A DNA stretch of 64,000 nucleotides from the NCBI RefSeq assembly GCF_900101455.1, contig NZ_FMZJ01000022.1:1-64000 (forward strand). Direction: 5' to 3'. Below are positions 45,275-54,422 of this stretch, in pieces. The DNA comes from Sphingomonas sp. YR710. Lineage in GTDB: Bacteria; Pseudomonadota; Alphaproteobacteria; Sphingomonadales; Sphingomonadaceae. The notes under the pieces are model-generated. The model had not been told where the DNA came from. It searched no databases and worked only from the letters and a program-made list of their open reading frames with translations. The translations under genes and the position numbers were made by a program. Positions within the stretch are counted from its first letter, which is position 1. Each line of letters begins with the position of its first letter.

Positions 45275-45865
45275 TTATTTGGGTCGGTTGCCGACGGGCG
45301 CCAGACCGAGAAGGAGCAGATTGAGCGCTTCCTCGACGCTCACCGCCACATTGTCTCCATGGCTTCCCAGGCCACCGCCTGCGATCATCAGAACCGCGCG
45401 ATGCGTATCGCCGATCTCGAAACTGTCGCGGACGAGCCCCGCCTTTTTGGCCCGCTCCAAGGGATCGGTAAGAATCCGCTCAACACCCGACCTGAAACCA
45501 TGGACTGACGATGGCGTCTGTCGATGCACCGACACGATTTTGCCCAGCCCGCCCGATGCGAGCGTTTTGACGGCGAGAAGCCGCAACCCCAGGAGGAACG
45601 CATCGTCCCGCCCGGCCCACTGGGCGACCTGTTGGGCCAGGTCATCGATGTGAACGTGCATCACGGCGATGGTCACGGCCTCGCGCGTAGGGAAATTGCG
45701 GTATAGCGTTGGCCGGCTGACATCGGCCCGTTCCGCTATTCTTTCGAGCGGTACCTCAAAGCCGTCGCTGGCATATAATTCTACGGCCGCCTGGATCAGT
45801 CGCTCCCGCCGCTCCTGCGCATCACGCCTGAGCGTCGTCCCCTTCGGTCTTTCAACTTTCCACAT
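45275..45865 (-). CDS. TetR/AcrR family regulator
   Basis: A 196-residue repressor-type protein with an N-terminal helix-turn-helix (RERLIQAAVELYASDG, then RIAERADVSRPTLYRNFPTREAV) and a ligand-binding C-terminal domain with no recognisable subfamily. It is transcribed toward the SDR gene and away from the TonB receptor gene. Its probable targets are itself and neighbours. An imperfect palindrome lies about 25 bases before its start. Confidence 0.9.
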   Translation of the reverse strand: MWKVERPKGTTLRRDAQERRERLIQAAVELYASDGFEVPLERIAERADVSRPTLYRNFPTREAVTIAVMHVHIDDLAQQVAQWAGRDDAFLLGLRLLAVKTLASGGLGKIVSVHRQTPSSVHGFRSGVERILTDPLERAKKAGLVRDSFEIGDTHRAVLMIAGGGLGSHGDNVAVSVEEALNLLLLGLAPVGNRPK

Positions 45866-45890
45866 ATGCGTCGCCGATTTCCTATCAAAA

Positions 45891-45901
45891 TATAGCCTAT
45901 A
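45891..45901. promoter_or_regulatory. Candidate TetR operator palindrome
   Basis: TATAGCCTATA is a palindrome around a central C, 26 bases upstream of the TetR start. TetR regulators often bind short palindromes in their own promoter. It is only 11 bases, so chance is a real alternative. The rest of 45902-46190, between the TetR and TonB receptor genes, shows no coding frame I would support; it is AT-richer and should contain the promoter of one or both genes. Confidence 0.25.
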
Positions 45902-46197
45902 CGGAAACCGAACGAGATCAAACGACAGCTGTGAACCGATATCCGATCATCGTGCCCAATCCTAACAGTCGTTCACGCGCGGGGCGCAGCAACATTCGTG
46001 CGACAATTTCCTAACGACTCCCGTGATATCGCAACCGAAACAAGACCGGCTTGGGAATATCTGCGAACGTGAATCGAAAAATTATATAGTAAGGCATTAA
46101 TCACGGACGGCATAACGGCATGCCAATCACGCAAGTCTATGCGTATTTTCCCCCGTTAGCGATCGATCCGCGAGGTAAGACGTCCTTAACCACTCAT

Positions 46198-46237
46198 CCC
46201 CTAAAGCCCTTCCACCACATGAAATTGGGTTTAGGGG
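46198..46237 (+). promoter_or_regulatory. 5'-UTR hairpin covering the ribosome site of the TonB receptor gene
   Basis: CCCCTAAAGCCC at 46198-46209 pairs with GGGTTTAGGGG at 46227-46237 across a 17-base loop. The right arm contains AGGGG, the apparent Shine-Dalgarno five bases before the ATG at 46243. A folded transcript would hide the ribosome site, so translation may be controlled by structure. The pairing is seen in sequence; the control is inferred. Confidence 0.45.
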
Positions 46238-46242
46238 TATAA

Positions 46243-48717
46243 ATGAAAATCCTTCGTCTTCTGCTGACAGTAGCACCACTCGCGCTCGCTGCCCCGGCCT
46301 GGGCAGATGAGGCCGATCCCGCAGCATCCGCCAAGCCGGTAGCCAGCAAAGCCAACACGAGCGATATGATCACCACGGGTGTGGCGCGCGGACGCGACCG
46401 CCTGGACAGCGCGACATCGACAAGCTCGATCAAGGAAGGCGAGATTGAGAAAACAGGCGCGCGCTCGCTCGCCGAACTGCTGCGTAACATCCCCGGCCTC
46501 CGGGTCGAATATGGCTATGGTGGCGAAGGCCAGGCGAGCATTTCGGTTCGCGGCCTTCCGCTCGCCAATGGTGGCGCCAAGTTCCTTCAGCTGGAAGAAG
46601 ACGGGCTGCCCGTCCTCGAATTCGGCGATATCGCGTTCGCCACGGCCGACAGTTTCCTTCGCGCCGATCTCAACATCGCGCAGATCGAATCGATCCGCGG
46701 CGGCTCATCCTCGACCTTTTCGTCCAATTCGCCGGGCGGCATCATCAACCTGATCTCGAAGACGGGCGACGTCGAAGGCGGCTCGGTCCAGGCCAGCACT
46801 GGCCTCGACTATGAAAGCTATCGCCTGGACTTCGACTATGGCGCGAAGATCACCGATACTCTGCGCTTCCATTTCGGCGGCTTCTACCGTCAGGGCGAAG
46901 GCCCCCGCCGTGCCGGCTATGATGCCTATAAGGGCGGCCAGTTCAAGTTCAACGTCACCAAGCAGTTCGAGGGCGGCTATATCCGCCTGTACGGAAAATA
47001 TCTGGACGACCGCTCGCCTTATGTCCTCAATCAGATAGCAGGGGTCTCCGGTACGAATTCCAATCCGGTCTTCAGCGATCTTCCAAATTATGAGGCGAAT
47101 AAGGATACGCCTTTATCGCGTTACCTGACCCAGAATATAACGCTCGATGAAAACAACAATATCACCAAAACCGATCGTCGGGATGGCTCACACTCAGTCT
47201 CCAAATCCATAGGTGTCGAAGCTCAGTTTGAGGTCGCCGACTGGACGATCACCGAGCGCTTCCGTTACTCGGGTAATTCGGGCAGCGTGAACACGAACCT
47301 GATCGCGACAGCCAGCCCTGCGCAGGCGCTCGCCAACAGCTTCGCAGGCCCCGGAGCAATCCTGTCGTACGCGACCGGCCCGAATGCCGGCCAGGTTATT
47401 TCCAACCCGGCGGCGCTCAACGGCAATGGCCTGATGGAGCTGCTTGTCCCGATCGACACGCGTCTCAACAATCTCGACAACATGACCAACGATCTGCGCG
47501 CCAGCCGCGTCTGGGATATCAGCGGTGGCGAACTCACCGCCACGGCTGGATTCTATAAAGCCAGCCAGAACATCAACACGGTGTGGCAGTGGAGCACGGT
47601 CTTTGCCGACGTGATCGGCGGTGGCAACACCAACCTGATCAACCTGACGACCGCGGGCGGCGTTCCGCAGACTCAGAACGGCTATTTCGCATTCGGTACG
47701 GCGGGCATCGGCGGGCAGCGCCACGACATTTATGACGTACACTATAACGTCAACGCGCCCTATGGCTCGCTCAACTATCACATCGGCAAGATCGCGATCG
47801 GCGCAAGCATCCGCTATGATTTCGGCGATGCGGGCGGCTCGCTGGTCGGTTCGGAACTAGGCACCTGCCCGACCGGCAACCCGACCTGCATCACCAGCCG
47901 CGACATCAACGGCGACGGCGTGATATCGGCCGCGGAACGGCGGGTTTCCTATTTCCCGATCACCACCCCTGGTCCGCTCAACTACGATTATCACTATGTG
48001 TCCTATTCGACCGGGATCAACTATCGCGTGGCAGAGCCGTTCTCGGTCTTCGCCCGCTACAGCCGCGGCGGCCGTGCGGCCGCCGACCGCATCCTTTTCG
48101 GCAACATCGTGAACCCGGTTACCGGTACGCTGTACCGCCAGAGCACGGCCTATGATCCGGTAAAGCAGGCCGAAATCGGTCTAAAATATCGCAAGAGCGG
48201 CCTGACGCTGAACGTGACCGGTTTCTGGGCGAAGACTCACGAAACCAATATCGGCATCGATCGCGGCTATCGTGCCTTTGGTGCCGAGTTTGAGGGCGGC
48301 TACCGCAGGGGCATCTTCAGCATCAACGCGGGCGCCACATATACCAACGCCAAGATCACGGGTGACTCGGTCAACGCGGCCACTGTCGGCAACACCCCCA
48401 AGCATCAGCCGACGTTCATGTATCAGGTGATGCCGCAGATTGACGTGGGCCGTTTCACCGCCGGCAGCGACATTCTCGGCGTAACCAGCGCCTATTCGGC
48501 CGACGTGAACCAGTTGAAGTTGCCGGGCTATGCTGTCGTCAACGCCTTCGCCCAATATCGGCCTGTGCCGCGGGTGACAGTGTCGGTCAACGGCAACAAC
48601 CTGTTCAACGTGAAGGGCGTGATGGACGCCGATGCCAGCATCCCGGCCAGTGGCCGCGCACGGATCATCGGCATCAACGGTCGTTCCATTCAGACTTCGT
48701 TGAGATTTGATTTCTGA
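46243..48717 (+). CDS. TonB-dependent receptor
   Basis: An 824-residue outer-membrane receptor. It has a signal peptide (MKILRLLLTVAPLALAAPAWA), a plug with SLAELLRNIPGLRVEYGYGG, ASISVRGLPL and a SPGGIINLISKTGD segment, then a beta-barrel ending in QTSLRFDF with the terminal Phe needed for barrel insertion. An extracellular insertion at about residue 570 contains DINGDGVIS, an EF-hand-like loop that may bind calcium. The substrate is unknown; families of this size import siderophores, B12, sugars or other large molecules. A hairpin covers its ribosome site, and a strong hairpin follows its stop. Confidence 0.94.
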   Translation: MKILRLLLTVAPLALAAPAWADEADPAASAKPVASKANTSDMITTGVARGRDRLDSATSTSSIKEGEIEKTGARSLAELLRNIPGLRVEYGYGGEGQASISVRGLPLANGGAKFLQLEEDGLPVLEFGDIAFATADSFLRADLNIAQIESIRGGSSSTFSSNSPGGIINLISKTGDVEGGSVQASTGLDYESYRLDFDYGAKITDTLRFHFGGFYRQGEGPRRAGYDAYKGGQFKFNVTKQFEGGYIRLYGKYLDDRSPYVLNQIAGVSGTNSNPVFSDLPNYEANKDTPLSRYLTQNITLDENNNITKTDRRDGSHSVSKSIGVEAQFEVADWTITERFRYSGNSGSVNTNLIATASPAQALANSFAGPGAILSYATGPNAGQVISNPAALNGNGLMELLVPIDTRLNNLDNMTNDLRASRVWDISGGELTATAGFYKASQNINTVWQWSTVFADVIGGGNTNLINLTTAGGVPQTQNGYFAFGTAGIGGQRHDIYDVHYNVNAPYGSLNYHIGKIAIGASIRYDFGDAGGSLVGSELGTCPTGNPTCITSRDINGDGVISAAERRVSYFPITTPGPLNYDYHYVSYSTGINYRVAEPFSVFARYSRGGRAAADRILFGNIVNPVTGTLYRQSTAYDPVKQAEIGLKYRKSGLTLNVTGFWAKTHETNIGIDRGYRAFGAEFEGGYRRGIFSINAGATYTNAKITGDSVNAATVGNTPKHQPTFMYQVMPQIDVGRFTAGSDILGVTSAYSADVNQLKLPGYAVVNAFAQYRPVPRVTVSVNGNNLFNVKGVMDADASIPASGRARIIGINGRSIQTSLRFDF

Positions 48718-48728
48718 AACTGAAAACC

Positions 48729-48767
48729 CCGCTCCGGAAGTCATATTCAATATGATCTCCGGAGCGG
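48729..48767 (+). terminator. Terminator hairpin after the TonB receptor gene
   Basis: CCGCTCCGGAAGTCATAT pairs with the facing ATATGATCTCCGGAGCGG around a TCAA loop: 18 pairs with two mismatches. It starts 12 bases after the receptor stop. There is no long T-run, so it may work with help or as a stabilising 3' end. Confidence 0.75.
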
Positions 48768-48801
48768 AGACTGCAATGCCTCTCATCCGAAAGCTAATCT
48801 G

Positions 48802-50637
48802 ATGTTCAAATCTATGAGCATTCCAAGGAAGCTGGGCCTGTCCTTTTTCGTGATTTGCGCATCCGCCGCAGTCATGATGGTCGTATTCTTCGTGAATATC
48901 GCGATGATCAGCACGTCGACCAATCGGAACAATCTCAGTCAGTCGATCTATGCGAAGGCACTTGCGCTGGACACCGCGATCCTTCGCCAGAACAGCCAGT
49001 TTCGCGGCTATCTGGTTACGGCCGACGACAGCTATCTGAAGTCCTATTATGAGGGACGCGACGACTATGACCGCACCTCTGCCGAGCTCGAGGCCCTTCT
49101 GACCGACCCCGCGAGACGCGATCTCGTCCTGGAATCTCGCAAAGAAACGCTCGCATGGCGAAAAAATTGGGGCGACCGGCTCGTCGAGTGGGTGCGTGCG
49201 GGTCGACGCGATGAAGCGCAGGAAGCGGTTCGTTCGGCAGGCAAGGCCGCCCTGGTAAGCGCCGCGGTACTGCCGCTGCGCAATATTCGCGACGTCGAGA
49301 CCCAACTGATCGAGAAAAATAGCGCACGTCAGGAAACCGCGATCATCATCGCGATGATCACGTTGATCATCGGCGGCATCGCGCTGATTGGCATCGCCGT
49401 CAAATTGGCCATGATGCTCAGCCAGATGATCGCACGCCCGATCACCAACCTGACGAATGCGATGGCCGAACTGGCCGCAGGCGAGAACAACGTGGTCGTG
49501 CCCGATACCGATCGCGCCGATGAACTTGGCAACATGGCCCGCGCGGTCCTGGTGTTTCGCGATGCGGCCATCGCCAAGCGAAAGGCCGACGCCGTGCAGG
49601 AGCATGTGGTCCATGCGCTGGGTGCCGGTCTCGAGGCCATTGCCGGCGGCGACATGACCTATCAGATCGCGCAGCCTTTTCATGGTGACTATGATGGCCT
49701 GCGGCTGACCTTCAACAGCACAGTCGAAGGACTGGAGCGCAGCCTGTCACAGGTTTCCGGTTCCGCACAGAGCGTGCATGCTGGCTCCACCGCGATCCGG
49801 GCGGCTTCGGAAGACCTTTCGCGCCGAACCGAGCAGCAGGCGGAGTCGCTCGCGGAAACCACCGCTGCGATGGACAAGGTAACCGGCATGGTCGGCGATA
49901 CGGCGCGCGCCGCCGCCGAAGTGCACGGCTCGATCAATGCGGCCCACAAGGATGCCACCGAAGGCGGCCAGGTTGTGGCCAAAGCGGTCAGCGCGATGGA
50001 TGCGATCGAGAAAAGCAGCCAGGAAATCGGCCAGATCATCAATGTGATCGACGGCATCTCGTTCCAGACCAACCTCCTCGCCCTCAACGCGGGTGTCGAG
50101 GCCGCCCGTGCGGGTGACGCAGGCAAGGGCTTTGCCGTGGTCGCCAACGAGGTGCGCGCATTGGCCCAGCGCTCGGCGACAGCCGCCAGGGATATCAAGA
50201 CCCTGATCACCACGGCGTCCGGCCAGGTGGTTCACGGGGTTAGCCTGGTCGGTGAAACCGGCAAGATGCTTGACCGCATCGTGACCAAGATCGCCGATGT
50301 CAACGTGCTGATCAACGACATCGCCAATTCGACCAACACACAGGCCGCCAACCTGAAACAGGTCAACGGAGCGGTGGTCGACATGGACAAGCTCACGCAG
50401 CAGAATGCGGCAATGGTGGAGGAAAGTACCGCCGCGGCACGCCGGCTGGCGGACGAAGCCGACGAACTCGCAGCGCTCGTCTCGCGCTTCCAGCTCGGAA
50501 CGACGGCCCCCACCGCCCGGACCAAACCCGCCGCATCCCCGCGACCGATCCCCCGCCCCGCGGCGGCGGCGGCGCGACATCGGGCGGCGGGCAATCTCGC
50601 GGTCAAGATCGACGAGGACGACTGGACCGACTTCTGA
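48802..50637 (+). CDS. Methyl-accepting chemotaxis protein
   Basis: A 611-residue transmembrane receptor. The N-terminal helix (KLGLSFFVICASAAVMMVVFF) is followed by a periplasmic sensor of about 150 residues, rich in helices and resembling CHASE3. A second helix at about 176-200 (IIIAMITLIIGGIALIGIAV) leads to a HAMP domain (ARPITNLTNAMAELAAGE) and a signalling domain. The hairpin tip reads FQTNLLALNAGVEAARAGDAGKGFAVVANEVRALAQRSA, the diagnostic CheA/CheW contact. A Pro/Ala linker and a short acidic tail ending DDWTDF may be a tether. No che genes are adjacent, so its array partners lie elsewhere. Confidence 0.95.
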   Translation: MFKSMSIPRKLGLSFFVICASAAVMMVVFFVNIAMISTSTNRNNLSQSIYAKALALDTAILRQNSQFRGYLVTADDSYLKSYYEGRDDYDRTSAELEALLTDPARRDLVLESRKETLAWRKNWGDRLVEWVRAGRRDEAQEAVRSAGKAALVSAAVLPLRNIRDVETQLIEKNSARQETAIIIAMITLIIGGIALIGIAVKLAMMLSQMIARPITNLTNAMAELAAGENNVVVPDTDRADELGNMARAVLVFRDAAIAKRKADAVQEHVVHALGAGLEAIAGGDMTYQIAQPFHGDYDGLRLTFNSTVEGLERSLSQVSGSAQSVHAGSTAIRAASEDLSRRTEQQAESLAETTAAMDKVTGMVGDTARAAAEVHGSINAAHKDATEGGQVVAKAVSAMDAIEKSSQEIGQIINVIDGISFQTNLLALNAGVEAARAGDAGKGFAVVANEVRALAQRSATAARDIKTLITTASGQVVHGVSLVGETGKMLDRIVTKIADVNVLINDIANSTNTQAANLKQVNGAVVDMDKLTQQNAAMVEESTAAARRLADEADELAALVSRFQLGTTAPTARTKPAASPRPIPRPAAAAARHRAAGNLAVKIDEDDWTDF

Positions 50638-50673
50638 TCGGCCGTCCCCGCTGAAAGTCCTTGGCAATCATCT

Positions 50674-50705
50674 ATCCTCCGGCGCCTCGTGCGCCGGAGG
50701 ATTTG
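50674..50705 (+). terminator. Rho-independent terminator after the chemotaxis gene
   Basis: ATCCTCCGGCGC pairs perfectly with GCGCCGGAGGAT around a CTCGT loop, followed by TTT. It lies about 35 bases after the chemotaxis receptor stop and before the convergent DUF2147 gene. Confidence 0.85.
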
Positions 50706-50813
50706 CCGTTTTCACCCTGAACGGGTTCCGTCTCGAACGTGCCCCGGATGCTGCGGCGCCATCGCGGGAAGCGCTACGCGCCCCAGGACTGGCATCGATC
50801 GCGTGCCGCCAGC

Positions 50814-51245
50814 CTAGATCGCAGGTTGCCAGAGCGGACCCGTGCACAGGAATGCGATGCAGCCTTCCACCTTGAGGCTCCCGTCCGCTTCGCGCGTGAG
50901 CCTGGCGTTGTAGCTCTTCCCCGATTCCGGGTTATAGATTCGGCCCTTCCACTGCGTTCCTGCATCTACGAGATCCGTCAGGATATAGGTTCCCTCAATG
51001 GGGTTGCTGCGCTTTTTCGGATCGGGATTATTGATATCGAACTTGGATCGCCCTGGCTGCGGCTTCAGGACCCGCACGATCCTGCCGCAAACGGCTTTGC
51101 CGCAAGGCTCGATCTGAACCATCGCCTTGCTGTCTTCGGTGAGCCACCTGCCTGTAACCGGTCGCGCCGAATAGGCGGGCAGAGCCAGCGCGAGCAATGT
51201 CGCGGCGAGCGCAATCCCCCCAAATCCCATGATGTTCCGCGCCAT
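50814..51245 (-). CDS. DUF2147 family secreted protein
   Basis: A 143-residue exported protein: signal peptide (IALAATLLALALPAYSA) then the DUF2147 body, with GRWLTEDSKAMVQIEPCG, CGRIVRVLKP and WKGRIYNPESGKSY. The family's function is unknown; it is common in proteobacterial periplasms. The ATG at 51245 is chosen so that the signal sequence is N-terminal. It converges with the chemotaxis gene across the hairpin at 50674. Confidence 0.88.
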   Translation of the reverse strand: MARNIMGFGGIALAATLLALALPAYSARPVTGRWLTEDSKAMVQIEPCGKAVCGRIVRVLKPQPGRSKFDINNPDPKKRSNPIEGTYILTDLVDAGTQWKGRIYNPESGKSYNARLTREADGSLKVEGCIAFLCTGPLWQPAI

Positions 51246-51516
51246 GCTCTTCGCTCCCAGACCGGGTTGATTTGGGCGCGAATTAACCGCCCCGCAATAA
51301 GGTGGCAACCGCGCGCTGGCGGTGCATTACGCTTCACCGCCGCCGGGGGTGATGAGGTGAGGCCGTCGACGAAGCAGCCGACATGGCTTTGCAGCCACGC
51401 GTTCGACGTTCTATGCCCTCCTTAGGTGATTGCGATTCGCGATCCGGCGACAATGCGCGCCCATCTGGCTGATCATTCGGATCTGCTGGTTCACAAAGCT
51501 ATACCAAGGAAGCCTG

Positions 51517-52824
51517 ATGTTCGATAAATCGCGATCGGATGAGCAACTCGGCGCACATCCATTGGCGGCCGGAAGCCCATCCTCGTCGAAAATCCCGGCG
51601 GCGAGCTGGTATGCACTGGCGGTGCTGACCTTCATCAACATTTTCGGCTATATGGACCGCATCGCGCTTTCGATGCTGATGCAGCCCATCAAGCTCGAAC
51701 TTCATCTTTCCGATCAACAGCTCGGTCTGCTTTCGGGCATCGCATTCGCCTTGTTCTATGCGATCCTCGGCATTCCGCTTGCCCGATTGGCCGATCGTTC
51801 CTCGCGTGTGAGACTGATCTCGATCTGCCTGACTCTCTGGAGCACGATGACGGCATTAAGCGGCTTCGCACAGAATTATACGCAGCTTTTCCTCGCGCGG
51901 ATCGGCGTCGGTATCGGTGAAGCGGGCTGCGTACCGCCAGCGCATTCGCTGATCGGCGATTATTTCCCCCGCGCGAAGCGCGCGCTCGGCGTCAGCCTGT
52001 TCAATGCCGGCGCGGCCGTCGGGGTGAGCGTCGGAATGTTCGCCATCGGCGCTATGGGCGAAACGCTGGGCTGGCGCGCGTCGCTGCAGATCGTGGGGCT
52101 GATGGGTCTGCCGCTGGCGGCGCTGACATTTCTGACGCTGCGCGAACCGGCGCGACCCAAAATTGAGAAAGCGGACGCGGAATCGGCATTCCAGTCGATC
52201 GGCGGCTTGCTGCGTCGCCCCGCCTTCGTGCACCTGGCGATTGCTTTCTCGCTGGGGCAAGTCGCCACGCATGGCTTTTCGCAATGGGCCCCGACCTTCC
52301 TCATCCGCAGCTTCAACATGGGCATGGCCGAGATCGGCGCATGGATCGGCGCCATCAGCGCAGGGGGCGGCGTGCTCGGCGTGGTGGTTGGCGGCCTGCT
52401 CGCGGCGAAGCTGATCCCACGCGATCCCCGCTGGGAACTGTGGCTTCCGGGCGGCGCGCTGGCGACGTGCACTCCGCTGTTCGTGGTGATGGTTTTGAGC
52501 CCATTCGCGTGGCTGGTATTGCTGCTGAAAATGCTTATCGCATTTTTTGGGGCGATCTCATCAGGCGTCGCTATCGCGGCGGTGCAATCCTTTGCCGAAC
52601 CCACGCGACGGGCGACCGCGGTGTCGCTGGTGCTGTTCCTTTCTGCATTGCTGGGCGGCGGGGCCGGACCGTATCTGATCGGGCTGGCGAGCGACCTTCT
52701 GGAGCCAGCCTTCGGCAAGGAAAGCCTGAGATATGCGTTCCTGATCGCAGCCACGATGCTGACATGGGCGGCGATTCACTATCTTCTCGCCGCCCGCCAT
52801 TCGCTCAAAGACCGGGTGAACTGA
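51517..52824 (+). CDS. MFS transporter, spinster-like
   Basis: A 435-residue twelve-helix transporter. SWYALAVLTFINIFGYMDR at the first helix and the acidic RIGVGIGEAGCVPPAHSLIGDYF segment are typical of the spinster/sugar-phosphate-like branch. The start ATG (51517) has AAGGA nine bases before it. The 270 bases before it to the divergent DUF2147 gene hold no other gene. Substrates of bacterial spinster-like carriers vary (lipids, sugars, aromatics), so none is assigned. Confidence 0.88.
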   Translation: MFDKSRSDEQLGAHPLAAGSPSSSKIPAASWYALAVLTFINIFGYMDRIALSMLMQPIKLELHLSDQQLGLLSGIAFALFYAILGIPLARLADRSSRVRLISICLTLWSTMTALSGFAQNYTQLFLARIGVGIGEAGCVPPAHSLIGDYFPRAKRALGVSLFNAGAAVGVSVGMFAIGAMGETLGWRASLQIVGLMGLPLAALTFLTLREPARPKIEKADAESAFQSIGGLLRRPAFVHLAIAFSLGQVATHGFSQWAPTFLIRSFNMGMAEIGAWIGAISAGGGVLGVVVGGLLAAKLIPRDPRWELWLPGGALATCTPLFVVMVLSPFAWLVLLLKMLIAFFGAISSGVAIAAVQSFAEPTRRATAVSLVLFLSALLGGGAGPYLIGLASDLLEPAFGKESLRYAFLIAATMLTWAAIHYLLAARHSLKDRVN

Positions 52825-52857
52825 GATCAGCCCTGACGCGAGGTGGCGGCAGCCTCT

Positions 52858-53889
52858 TCAACCCCGCCAGGCGACCCAATCGCCATAAGGGTGGCAGGTG
52901 GCCAAATGGCGGGTCTCGCCGGTCGGCCAGCAGGTCAGGCGCAGTTGCACTTCGCTGCGGGTCGGCGTCCATTCGAAGCTGACCCAGGCCAGCGGACGCT
53001 CGACCGTGGCGCGCGACCCGGCTTCGGCGATCATATCGATCACTGCGTTGCGACCGGGCTCGGTCAGATATTGCAGGACCATGGAATGGAAAACGACGCG
53101 GCTCAGGCCGGCGCGCTGCGGGAGATCGAGCTGCTGTTTGAGCCACACGACGGCATCGCCCTGTTCCACCCTCGGAGGATACATGCGCGCCACCTCGAGG
53201 GCGCGTTGCAGGCGTCGCGCGCGATCGCGCTGGTCGGCCCAGACGAACGACAGCAGCCGGTCGCGCATCGTATCGTCGGATGGATCCAGCGGCCTGAGGT
53301 CAACCCCCCGCGCGGAAACCACCTCCACAGTCTCAAGCGGCGGCGGCGAACCTGTCCACTTCGGCGCGATATGGACCGGCGAACCGGGCATTCCCGCAGC
53401 GACGCCGCCCAGATCATAAGCATAACGTGCCAGATTGAGGTTGAGGCCGCCGCTCGATCCGATCTCCAGCAACTCCACCGGCAGGCCAGTCTCCTGCCGC
53501 ACCACCATCAGCGCCGAGAGAATCGACGCCGCGCGCCCCACCTCATTCGTTTGCGGCGGATCACGCATCCACTTCGCGACAAAATCATCCTCGGCGGCGA
53601 GCGCACCACCGATGGCTCCGTCAAAATCGTCATGCTCGAGCCGATAAAGAGCGCTCAATCGATCGATGTGCCCCTGCCGCGCCAACGCGTGCAGCGCCCC
53701 ATTGAAGCGCATGGCGAGAGCGGCGGTGGCGCTGTTGCCGTCCCATGCGGCGATCAGGGCAGCGGTATGCGGCGCATGGTATAGCTGGCGCTCACCGGCC
53801 TCCAGCACGGAAGCGACGAAAGACGATCCCAGCTCCCGGGTCACATCGGCATAGCGTGACAATGCCCCCAAATTTCCCATGTCTGCCAT
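52858..53889 (-). CDS. DUF2332 family protein
   Basis: A soluble protein of about 343 residues matching DUF2332: LYHAPHTAALIAAWDG near the N-terminus, LELLEIGSSGGLNLNL (a SAM-methyltransferase-like glycine motif) in the middle and VFHSMVLQYLTEPGR near the end. Function is unknown; the glycine motif hints at nucleotide or SAM binding but this is inference. It is convergent with the spinster-like gene. The start is uncertain, since ATGs exist at 53964, 53889 and 53880; I use 53889. Confidence 0.85.
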   Translation of the reverse strand: MADMGNLGALSRYADVTRELGSSFVASVLEAGERQLYHAPHTAALIAAWDGNSATAALAMRFNGALHALARQGHIDRLSALYRLEHDDFDGAIGGALAAEDDFVAKWMRDPPQTNEVGRAASILSALMVVRQETGLPVELLEIGSSGGLNLNLARYAYDLGGVAAGMPGSPVHIAPKWTGSPPPLETVEVVSARGVDLRPLDPSDDTMRDRLLSFVWADQRDRARRLQRALEVARMYPPRVEQGDAVVWLKQQLDLPQRAGLSRVVFHSMVLQYLTEPGRNAVIDMIAEAGSRATVERPLAWVSFEWTPTRSEVQLRLTCWPTGETRHLATCHPYGDWVAWRG

Positions 53890-54422
53890 ATCGTCGTCAT
53901 ACTCTTTGGTTGCGCGGAAACCGTCGGAGGGCGATGCCCCCATTTCTCGGTCCCCCGAATTCATCTCTATGCCTGCCTGGCAGCAGATCCTCCCCCTTTC
54001 CAAACACATCACCGATGAGCGCCACCGTCTGCACGAAAGGCTTCTGTCAGACGCGCATCTGCATATCGAAACAGGGTGATACCGATTGTCATTCGGTTTC
54101 TCCCGACAATCCAAAGATAGGCGGGTCATGTTAACGGCTGGTAAATTACCGAGGGTCTTTGGCAGTTATCTGCGCGGTTCGGCGCCTTTCGGCGTCTTTG
54201 CCGGATTGCCGCAAAGCGTTTTGCACAGTCCGCTGGACGTCTGGACGTTGTTGGGCCCGTGCGCGATCCGGGACGGCCAGCTGCGTCAGGCCGAACACAA
54301 TTCGTCACGCTTGCGGACAGCTTGCGGAAAGGTCGATATGATCGCGAGATCATACAGACACGGTACGGCATTTTCTATCAAGGTGCCCCCCGGTCCGGCG
54401 GTCGTGGGGAGCGAGAGGCGCG
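53890..54422. other. Non-coding gap between the DUF2332 and mgtA genes
   Basis: This roughly 530-base stretch separates divergent genes. It contains overlapping short frames on both strands with no family similarity, one of which (54086-54520) would run into the ATPase start. No strong palindrome or conserved RNA shape is obvious to me. A long 5' leader for the magnesium transporter is possible, as in enterobacterial mgtA, but I see no diagnostic elements. Confidence 0.5.
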
